From Phycisphaerae bacterium (GTDB taxonomy: Bacteria; Planctomycetota; Phycisphaerae; UBA1845; Fen-1342): a stretch of DNA of 9,110 bases. The stretch's first letter is position 1. Every line of letters starts with the position of its first letter. The stretch spans positions 1 through 9,110 of the forward strand of contig JALSRY010000578.1 of NCBI GenBank assembly GCA_026984555.1, read 5' to 3'. The notes under the pieces are model-generated. The model did no database searches. It saw only the letters and a program-made list of their open reading frames with translations, and was not told the origin of the DNA. Shown here one piece after another: positions 1 through 6,133 of this stretch. The translations under genes and the position numbers were made by a program.

Positions 1-65
1 TGCTCAAGAGCAAGTGCCGCAGCTGCCATGTGCAGGTGCGGGCCTCCTCGATTCCCGGCCGCTGA
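1..65 (+). CDS. 3' end of a gene ending in a c-type heme motif (partial)
   Basis: Only the last 20 codons are inside the window, in the frame that starts at base 3 and stops at TGA 63-65. They include C-R-S-C-H, a CxxCH motif that attaches heme c covalently, followed by a short basic tail. This would fit a periplasmic cytochrome c. NapB of the periplasmic nitrate reductase also has a CxxCH near its C-terminus, and the next two genes are NapG- and NapH-like, so a respiratory cytochrome is plausible. The fragment is too short to name, and another frame is also open here. The frame choice rests on the heme motif and on the terminator-like hairpin that follows the stop closely. Confidence 0.4.
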   Translation, partial: LKSKCRSCHVQVRASSIPGR

Positions 66-80
66 TCAGCAACCGGCTTG

Positions 81-132
81 AAACGCGGGGCGTGGCGGGG
101 AGCCTGACACCCGCCCGCCCCGTTTGTTCTTG
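81..132 (+). terminator. Probable intrinsic terminator after the cytochrome fragment
   Basis: The arms at about 81-98 and 111-125 pair as a very GC-rich stem of roughly 15 base pairs, made of AAACG, GGGC and GGCGG segments with a two-base and a one-base bulge. The loop is about 12 nt. The stem runs into TTTGTTCTTGCT, a broken T-rich tail. It starts 16 bp after the stop at 63-65 and precedes the TATACT box of the next operon, which is where a transcript end would be expected. The stem was paired by hand and no folding energy was calculated. Confidence 0.5.
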
Positions 133-157
133 CTCACCAGACCCGGGGGGAACCGCG

Positions 158-163
158 TATACT
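158..163 (+). promoter_or_regulatory. Candidate -10 box (TATACT) for the napGH-like operon
   Basis: TATACT matches five of six bases of the sigma-70 -10 consensus and lies 44 bp before the ATG at 208, giving a leader of about 38 nt. No good TTGACA-like -35 is present at 16-18 bp spacing (135-140 reads CACCAG). It follows a terminator-like hairpin, which supports an independent start for this operon, but the call is weak without the -35. Confidence 0.4.
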
Positions 164-207
164 CCGCGTGCATCGCGCGCCGTTGGGTGAAGAAAGCGAG
201 GCCGGGC

Positions 208-828
208 ATGGCTTTGTCGCGTAGAGCTTTTCTCGCGTGTTTGGGGGCGGGAGCCGGGGCTGCGCTGGGGGGCTTGTTCCGAAGCGCCGGCGGACTCCGC
301 CGGGAACCACCCCTGTTGCGACCGCCGGGCGCACTGGACGAACCCGATTTTCTCGCCGCCTGCACCCGCTGCGGACAGTGCGTCGAGGTGTGCCCGTTCG
401 ATACGCTCAAGCTCGCCGGGCCCGGGCAGGGCGTCGCCGCGGGTACCCCCTTTTTCAACCCCGAAGAGGTTCCCTGCGAGCTTTGCGAAGGGTACGACGA
501 CCTCAAGTGCATCACGATCTGCCCGACCGGAGCACTCCAACCCGTCAAGCAACGTGCCGACATCCGCATCGGCACCGCGGTCGTCAACGAGGAAACGTGC
601 TTCGCGTTCAACGGCGTCTCGTGCCGGTCGTGCTGGCACAAATGCCCGTTCACCGATCGCGGCGCCATCACCTTTGACGACCTGCTCCGACCGGTCATCA
701 GCGAGGAGGCCTGTGTCGGTTGCGGCATCTGCACACTGGCCTGCCCCACCGAGCCTACATCCATCCCCGTCCGCCCGCGCAGTTGGCCCGACGTGTTGCG
801 CCGCGGCGACGCCTCTACGGAGTCCTGA
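208..828 (+). CDS. napG: NapG/MauM-family periplasmic ferredoxin with four [4Fe-4S] motifs
   Basis: A 206-residue iron-sulfur protein. In the NapG family it takes electrons from the quinol-oxidising membrane partner NapH and passes them on in the periplasm. The N-terminus has a twin-arginine signal, SRRAFLA at residues 4-10, followed by an Ala/Gly-rich hydrophobic stretch to about residue 23, so it should be exported folded. Four cysteine clusters follow: C52/C55/C58/C62; C90/C93/C101/C105 with the wide CxxCx7CxxxCP spacing typical of NapG/MauM; C131/C139/C142/C146; and C169/C172/C175/C179. The ATG at 208 has GAGG six bases upstream. An in-frame GTG at 187 would add seven residues but has no ribosome binding site. 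The protein is slightly shorter than usual NapG proteins. The next gene starts 2 bp after the stop. The family is clear, but the physiological partner (nitrate reductase or another oxidoreductase) cannot be read here, so the symbol reflects family only. Confidence 0.85.
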   Translation: MALSRRAFLACLGAGAGAALGGLFRSAGGLRREPPLLRPPGALDEPDFLAACTRCGQCVEVCPFDTLKLAGPGQGVAAGTPFFNPEEVPCELCEGYDDLKCITICPTGALQPVKQRADIRIGTAVVNEETCFAFNGVSCRSCWHKCPFTDRGAITFDDLLRPVISEEACVGCGICTLACPTEPTSIPVRPRSWPDVLRRGDASTES

Positions 829-830
829 TC

Positions 831-2000
831 GTGGCACGCGGTCCTCGCAGATTCCACCGCTGGAAGTGGCTACGCCGAAGCACGGCGGTCCTTTTTCTCG
901 TCCTGCTCGTGCTCGGCGCCCGCGACGATTTCCACTGGTTTCGCGGCTCGACCACCGGCACACGCCTGTTCGAGGTGATCCCCCTCTCCGACCCGCTCGC
1001 CGCGCTCGAAATCACCCTGAGTAGCCGAACCCTGCACTGGACGATGTTGACCGGGGCAGCGATTCTCGTCGGCGCGTGCCTGTTGCTGGGACCGGTGTTC
1101 TGCGGCTGGGTCTGCCCGCTCGGCCTGTTGCTCGATGTCAACGACGGGATCCGCCGACGGCTCCGGCGATTGTTCGCCCCGCGCAAGGCAGGCAAGAAAG
1201 CCGAGCGCGGCCCGCGCGTCCCGCGTGCCACGCGGTACGGCATACTTGGACTCGTACTCGGCTTCTCCCTGGTCGCCGGCGTACCCGCGTTTCAGATCAT
1301 CTCGCCGATCAACCTGGTCTCGTGGTCGGCGGTCTTCTTCGCGGCGCAATCGCCATCCGCCGTTGCCAGCAGCACCGAATCACACGACAGCACCGCCGAA
1401 ACGCTCACCGTGGTCAGCCCCACCGACGAATCGCAAGCGTCCGGCGTTGCGCAACCGGCGGAGGCCCCTCCTCTGCGGCGGGCCTGGAACCGCGTCGTGC
1501 TCGGCGCGCAGGCCATTCGACACGCCGCCGGACCGCTGCTGTGGCTCCTTCTCGCGCTCATCGTCTTGGAGTATTTCCTGCCGCGGCTGTGGTGTCGGGC
1601 GTTGTGCCCGCTTGGGGCGCTCTACAGCACGCTCGGACGGTTCGCGCTGTTGCGGGTGCGTATCAACCCCCAGCAACGCGGCAAGGCCCGCTGCGAACAC
1701 TGCGCCTACGATTGCCCGATGGGCATCGAGGTCATGCGCGACTACACGCTGGCGGGCAAACCCGCGATCGATGACCTCGAATGCACCCGCTGCGGCGAGT
1801 GTATCGACACCTGCCCGCGCGGCGTCCTCCAGCTCGGTTTCCGCGACAAGTTTCCCCCGGCCGAGGGCTGCCCGACGTGCGGTGCGGACGCCGCCGGGAC
1901 GCAGGCTTCGTCCGCATCGGTTGGCGACAAGCCGCACAATCCACTCCATGTGATTCAGTCGCCGCCTGCGGAAACACCCCGCGAGCCACACGCTCCGTAG
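831..2000 (+). CDS. napH: NapH/MauN-family membrane quinol dehydrogenase iron-sulfur subunit
   Basis: A 389-residue polytopic membrane protein. NapH proteins oxidise quinol and hand electrons to NapG. Hydrophobic segments lie at about 17-30, 70-90, 135-153, 157-172 and 234-250. The two family hallmarks are CGWVCPLG at 91-98 and CRALCPLG at 255-262, each following a membrane segment. A ferredoxin-like domain follows: C288/C291/C295 (with PMGIEV) and C318/C321/C324/C328. Two features are unusual: a Ser/Thr/Ala/Pro-rich insert at about 173-218, and a tail from about 341 with an extra CxxC (C347/C350) ending in low-complexity sequence. At 389 residues it is longer than E. coli NapH (about 290). 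The start is GTG 831, 2 bp after the napG-like stop, with GGAG eight bases upstream, so translation is probably coupled. The next in-frame ATG would remove the first membrane segment. Gene context beyond NapG is unknown. Confidence 0.85.
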   Translation: MARGPRRFHRWKWLRRSTAVLFLVLLVLGARDDFHWFRGSTTGTRLFEVIPLSDPLAALEITLSSRTLHWTMLTGAAILVGACLLLGPVFCGWVCPLGLLLDVNDGIRRRLRRLFAPRKAGKKAERGPRVPRATRYGILGLVLGFSLVAGVPAFQIISPINLVSWSAVFFAAQSPSAVASSTESHDSTAETLTVVSPTDESQASGVAQPAEAPPLRRAWNRVVLGAQAIRHAAGPLLWLLLALIVLEYFLPRLWCRALCPLGALYSTLGRFALLRVRINPQQRGKARCEHCAYDCPMGIEVMRDYTLAGKPAIDDLECTRCGECIDTCPRGVLQLGFRDKFPPAEGCPTCGADAAGTQASSASVGDKPHNPLHVIQSPPAETPREPHAP

Positions 2001-2380
2001 GCGTTTGGCGGCTCTCGTCCACCGGCCTTCCCCACCCCGGCGGCGCCCCCGACCGCGGCGGCTTGCGTCGCAGCGGTCCCGCACCCAGTTGCTGGCGCGG
2101 CCACGGGTACTCCCGCAACGCCCGATAACCCACAATGACTGAGGCAACCCAGCCCCCATGCCCGCCCTGCCGTCACATCGCACGAGTTCACGCACGCACC
2201 GCGAATGAAACCACGGCCTCCCTCACCGTGACGACGATGTTGACGCCATCCATGCCCGTTTCGCGGCGGGAATCCGGAACCGCGCACGACAAGAACTAGG
2301 GAAACCCCCAATAGTCTGGGGCTGGTGCGAATTCGATAATCATGATGTTTGGCGCCCTGGATACTCCAGAAGGTGATAAG
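2001..2380. other. Intergenic region without a recognisable gene
   Basis: About 380 bp lie between the NapH-like gene and the small ORF. Open frames here look unlike protein and are extensions of shadow frames. Two possible hairpins are present. GACCGC 2051-2056 pairs with GCGGTC 2073-2078, with an inner TGCG/CGCA; it lies about 50 bp after the napH stop and has no T-run, so it is at best a weak terminator. CCCCA 2306-2310 pairs with TGGGG 2317-2321 upstream of the small gene. GATAAT at 2335-2340 could be a -10 box but has no convincing -35. No tRNA or mobile-element ends were seen. Confidence 0.5.
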
Positions 2381-2608
2381 ATGGGTCATGCGACAGCCGT
2401 TTTCGAAGCCGAGGCTTGTGAGATTGCTCGCAACCTGCCACCGGAGGCGCGCGCAAAGCTCATTTCCATCATCGGCGAAGTACTGAATGTGACCGATAAC
2501 CTATCCTCGATCTGTCCCGCGGCGACGGAGACATGCCGAGATTACCTCAATTTCGAGCGTGCTCACATCCTGCTCGCCATGCTCAACCAGGCTCACGGAA
2601 CCGACTGA
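2381..2608 (+). CDS. Small hypothetical protein, 75 residues
   Basis: I do not recognise this protein. The ATG at 2381 is preceded by AGAAGGTGAT, a long match to the anti-Shine-Dalgarno sequence at good spacing, which makes it a convincing gene despite its size. In-frame ATGs at 2342 and 2345 would add 13 or 12 residues but have no ribosome binding site. The product is soluble-looking and probably mostly helical, with no signal peptide or membrane segment. It has three cysteines at residues 13, 45 and 52. Acidic and alanine/leucine-rich stretches suggest a small helical bundle. By eye, its codons are less GC-rich at third positions than those of topA. It lies 271 bp upstream of topA on the same strand, but a separate promoter candidate sits between them, so co-transcription is not implied. 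Confidence 0.65.
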   Translation: MGHATAVFEAEACEIARNLPPEARAKLISIIGEVLNVTDNLSSICPAATETCRDYLNFERAHILLAMLNQAHGTD

Positions 2609-2725
2609 CGGACCCGCACATGCCCCCGCGGGGGTGCCAGCCTGCCGAACGTTCTTGCACCAGCGAAACGCCGCCCGCCCCCGATGCTTTTGCCGCGATG
2701 GGAAGCGTTATCTGCTCCGCCGCGC

Positions 2726-2754
2726 TTGACAGGCGGCGGCCCGCTCCTAAGTAT
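2726..2754 (+). promoter_or_regulatory. Candidate sigma-70 promoter for topA
   Basis: A perfect TTGACA at 2726-2731 is followed after 17 bp by AAGTAT at 2749-2754 (or TAAGTA at 16 bp). The -10 is a poor match, but the perfect -35 is notable in this GC-rich sequence. A start near 2761 would give a leader of about 119 nt before the topA ATG. That leader contains a GC palindrome, CCGGCC-C-GGCCGG, at 2768-2780. Promoters of topA respond to supercoiling in several bacteria; nothing seen here tests that. Confidence 0.45.
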
Positions 2755-2879
2755 CTTCCGCAACGCGCCGGCCCGGCCGGGATGAAGTTCCGCAGTCGGC
2801 ACGGCCGATCATATAGGATGCCGCGCGGTGACAAACGAACGCAACCGCCGGTTTCCAAGATAGTTAGAGGCACATGCGC

Positions 2880-5800
2880 ATGGCAGCGAAGCGAGGTCGC
2901 AGCGGCAACGGCAAGACCCTGGTCATCGTCGAGTCCCCGGCCAAGGCAAGAACGATCAACCGATACCTCGGCGATGATTACGTCGTCAAGGCCTCCATGG
3001 GACATGTCCGCGACCTGCCCAAGAGAAGTTTCGGCATCGACCTCTCCGACGGATTCAAGCCGCAATATGAGCTTGTCCACAGCCGAACGAAGGTCATCAA
3101 CGAGCTCAAGAAACTCGCCGGCAAGGCCCCGCTGGTATACCTTGCCACCGACCGCGACCGAGAGGGCGAGGCGATTGCGTGGCATCTTGTGGAAGCGCTG
3201 GGCTTGCCCGAGGAACGCGTACGGAGGGTGATCTTCAACGAGATCACCAAACGCGCGATTTCGGAAGCGTTCACGCACCCGCACGAGATCGATCACGACC
3301 GGGTGAACGCCCAGCAAGCCCGACGAATCCTCGACCGGATCGTAGGTTACGAGATCTCTCCGCTGCTTTGGAAAAAAATCGCCAAGGGGCTCTCCGCGGG
3401 ACGGGTGCAATCGGTCGCGGTCCGTCTGATCGTCGATCGCGAGCGCGAAATTCGCGCGTTCGTCCCGGAAGAAAGCTGGAAAATCCTCGCGTATGTGACG
3501 GGCGATCCCGCGTCGGCGGACAAACTCGCTCCGGCGTGGCGGGAGTTTGTACAAAAGCAGCCGGCGCAAAAAGATATCCAGTCGTGGCTGTCGAAACACG
3601 GAGCGTTCCGCGTCGAGCTTCAGAAGATCGGCGATAAGCCGTTTTCCGCCGACAACGCCGAAGAAGCGGCCGCCGTTCTCGAGGCGCTGGGCTGGCCGAC
3701 GGAGCGCATCGAGCGCGAGGATTGGCAGGAATACGCGCACCTGGGGCTCCAGAAAGCTCGGATCATCACGGGGGGCTTTCCCGATGCTCCGCCGGCGTTG
3801 CGCGTCGCGGAGCTCGTAACCAAACGTACTACCACGCGTCCTCCGGGACCGTTCACGACCGCGACGCTCCAACAGGCGGCGAGCACGACGTTGCGGTTTC
3901 CCGCATCGCGCACGATGCGCATCGCGCAGGGGCTCTACGAAGGCGTGGACCTCAACGGCGAAGGCCCCGTCGGGTTGATCACGTACATGCGTACCGACTC
4001 GACCAACATCGCCGCCGAAGCGATCGAGACGGTTCGGCATTTCATCGGGGAGAACTTCGGCAAGCCGTACTTGCCCGAGAAACCCAACGTGTACGGCAAG
4101 CGGCAAGCCCGCGCCCAGGAGGCGCACGAAGCGATCCGCCCGACGGACCCGACCCGAACGCCCGACAGTGTGCGCAACGCCCTGACCGCGGACCAGTTCA
4201 AACTCTACAAGCTCATATGGACACGGTTCGTGGCCTGTCAGATGGCGCCGGCGCGGTGGGACTCGACGAGCGTAACCTTGACTTGCGCTACGGCCCGGGG
4301 TCCGGCGCAGTTTACCGGCAGCGGCCGCAAGCTCGTGTTCGACGGCTTCATGAAGCTCACGGGGATCAGCAGTGCGGACCAGATCCTGCCCCCGCTGGAG
4401 AAAGGGGCACCGGTCGGCACCGTGGATATCGAGGCGCGACAACAGTACACGTCTCCCCCGCCGCGTTACACCGAGGCGTCGCTGGTGAAGACGTTGGAAG
4501 CGGAGGGGATCGGCCGGCCGAGCACGTATGCCACGATCATCGACACGATCCAGAAGCGGGGCTATGTCGAACAGAAGGATCGCAAGTTCTTCCCGACACC
4601 GCTGGGAGAGATCGTCACCGACAAGCTCGTGCAACACTTCCCGAAGATCATGGACGTGAAGTTCACGTCGTACATGGAAGACGAGTTGGACAAGATCGAA
4701 GATGCCCACCTCGATTGGGTCCGCGTGTTGCACGAGTTTTACGACCCATTCAAGGAATTGCTCGAAAAGGCCGGGCGCGAGATGGAGGAATCGCGCAGCC
4801 AGCCCAGCGAGTACAAGTGCCCCGAGTGCGACGCGCCGATGGTCTATCGCTGGGGCAAGAGCGGCCGTTTCCTCTCCTGCTCGCGTTACCCCGACTGCAC
4901 CGGAACGTACAACGTCGATCGCGAGGGGCGGCCCATCATTCCCGACGGGAAACACACCTGCGAGCTGTGCGGCAAGCCGATGATCCTGCGACAGTCGCGG
5001 ACGGGGATGTTCCTGGGCTGCTCGGGATATCCCGAGTGTCGCCACACGGTACCCTGTGACGACAACGGCAACCCGCTCAAGATCGTGGAGGCGGACGAGT
5101 TGACGAAGCCGTGTGACGCCTGCGGCGAGGGGACGATGCGCGTCAAGTTCAAGGGCCGGCGCGCGTTCCTGGGTTGCGACCGCTATCCGAAATGCAAGAA
5201 CACGGCGTCGGTTCCGGACGGCATCGCCGTCAAGAAACCACCGGCGCCACCGCCCGAGGACGCGGGGGTGGCATGCGACCGCTGCGGGCGCCCCATGGTG
5301 ATTCGCAAGGGAAGCCGCGGGAAGTTCATCGCGTGCAGCGGTTTCCCGAAATGTCGCAACACCAAGCCGATCGAAAAACTCGACGAACTGCGTGTTTCCC
5401 AGCCTGTCACCGAAGCGGCACGAGCCAAGGCGGCCAGCGAAGCTGACTCCGCGGCGGGCGGCGCGGGCCGCGGGTCGAACGCCTCCACGAAGGCAAGCAA
5501 AGGCAAGAAATCCGCACGGCGCGGCGGCAAGACCGGCGACCTGGGTGATCCACCACCCGGTTTCGCCTGGACTCGCACCGGACGGCCGGTAGTCGAGAAA
5601 CTGCCCGCCGGTTCGGAAAAGCTGAGCTGCCCGGAATGCGGAAGTCCGATGGAGCTGAAGCGCGGTCGATTCGGGCCGTTCTTTTCGTGCACGAATTTCC
5701 CGCGCTGCCGGTTCGTTGCCAACCTGCGCGGGCAGGCCAAGAAAGACGCCGAAGAACAGATGCCCGCTCCGGCCCGTCCCAAACCGATCCCGACGGACAT

Positions 5801-5954
5801 TCCCTGCGACGAGTGCGGCACGCCGATGGTCATTCGCCAGGGACCGCGCGGCAAGTTCCTGGGTTGCGGCAATTATCCCAAAGGCAAACACACGCAGGAG
5901 CTGCCCGAAGGGTTTGAAATCCCCGCCGTCGAGCCGACGAAAGCGACCAAGTAG
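2880..5954 (+). CDS. topA: DNA topoisomerase I (type IA) with six C-terminal zinc ribbons
   Basis: A 1024-residue type IA topoisomerase that relaxes negative supercoils by cutting and rejoining one DNA strand. The TOPRIM domain opens the protein, with E18 in VESPAKA and D91/D93/E95 in DRDREGE for metal binding. The core follows, including NAQQARRILDRIVGYEISP (143-161), LSAGRVQSVAVRL (171-183) and PFTTATLQQ (324-332). The active-site tyrosine is Y369 in LITYMRTDST. EGIGRPSTYATI at 542-553 is another family signature. From 647 there are six zinc-ribbon repeats of the form CxxC-x16/17-C-x5-C, at 647-673, 694-720, 745-772, 799-825, 917-943 and 976-1002. A basic, low-complexity linker lies at 841-915. 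The sixth ribbon has Gly1002 in place of its last Cys. E. coli TopA is 865 residues, so this one is long. I chose ATG 2880 because AGAGG 2866-2870 is nine bases upstream; an in-frame ATG at 2874 leaves only three. Confidence 0.97.
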   Translation: MAAKRGRSGNGKTLVIVESPAKARTINRYLGDDYVVKASMGHVRDLPKRSFGIDLSDGFKPQYELVHSRTKVINELKKLAGKAPLVYLATDRDREGEAIAWHLVEALGLPEERVRRVIFNEITKRAISEAFTHPHEIDHDRVNAQQARRILDRIVGYEISPLLWKKIAKGLSAGRVQSVAVRLIVDREREIRAFVPEESWKILAYVTGDPASADKLAPAWREFVQKQPAQKDIQSWLSKHGAFRVELQKIGDKPFSADNAEEAAAVLEALGWPTERIEREDWQEYAHLGLQKARIITGGFPDAPPALRVAELVTKRTTTRPPGPFTTATLQQAASTTLRFPASRTMRIAQGLYEGVDLNGEGPVGLITYMRTDSTNIAAEAIETVRHFIGENFGKPYLPEKPNVYGKRQARAQEAHEAIRPTDPTRTPDSVRNALTADQFKLYKLIWTRFVACQMAPARWDSTSVTLTCATARGPAQFTGSGRKLVFDGFMKLTGISSADQILPPLEKGAPVGTVDIEARQQYTSPPPRYTEASLVKTLEAEGIGRPSTYATIIDTIQKRGYVEQKDRKFFPTPLGEIVTDKLVQHFPKIMDVKFTSYMEDELDKIEDAHLDWVRVLHEFYDPFKELLEKAGREMEESRSQPSEYKCPECDAPMVYRWGKSGRFLSCSRYPDCTGTYNVDREGRPIIPDGKHTCELCGKPMILRQSRTGMFLGCSGYPECRHTVPCDDNGNPLKIVEADELTKPCDACGEGTMRVKFKGRRAFLGCDRYPKCKNTASVPDGIAVKKPPAPPPEDAGVACDRCGRPMVIRKGSRGKFIACSGFPKCRNTKPIEKLDELRVSQPVTEAARAKAASEADSAAGGAGRGSNASTKASKGKKSARRGGKTGDLGDPPPGFAWTRTGRPVVEKLPAGSEKLSCPECGSPMELKRGRFGPFFSCTNFPRCRFVANLRGQAKKDAEEQMPAPARPKPIPTDIPCDECGTPMVIRQGPRGKFLGCGNYPKGKHTQELPEGFEIPAVEPTKATK

Positions 5955-5961
5955 CTCCGGT

Positions 5962-5982
5962 CGGCGGGAGCTTCCCCCGCCG
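5962..5982 (+). terminator. Hairpin just after topA, possible terminator
   Basis: CGGCGGG (5962-5968) and CCCGCCG (5976-5982) form a perfect 7-bp GC stem with a 7-nt loop, starting seven bases after the topA stop. There is no T-run after it, so it is not a classical intrinsic terminator. Position between two convergent genes supports a role in ending transcription. The rest of 5955-6133 holds no gene that I can see. Confidence 0.35.
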
Positions 5983-6133
5983 CGCTATCCACTCGCCGGG
6001 CGGTCGGTGCGGCTTCTCGGCGGTCCGGCGTCTTGCGCAGCGTCGCCGACGGCGCCGGGCGGCCTTCACCACGATACCACCCCGCCCGACGCCGCGTGTG
6101 CCGGCATATGGCGAGCAGCCAGGTCAGCCCCGG

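Noticed and set aside
4..963. Minus-strand frame of 319 codons opposite the NapG-like gene
   Set aside because: It overlaps a clear NapG family gene on the other strand and has no recognisable motif or ribosome binding site.
1955..2389. Minus-strand frame of 144 codons covering the napH-orphan gap
   Set aside because: It overlaps the napH 3' end and the start of the small gene, has no good start signal and reads as low-complexity Gly/Arg sequence.
2623..2634. Perfect palindrome CCCCCGCGGGGG after the small gene, considered as a terminator
   Set aside because: A perfect palindrome this short leaves no loop and there is no T-run; such GC tracts are expected in this base composition.
2583..5891. 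Very long open frame of 1102 codons on the minus strand opposite topA
   Set aside because: It is the antisense shadow of a gene with strong GC bias at third positions. The predicted product is Arg/Leu/Ala-rich without family motifs, while the plus strand has all TopA signatures.
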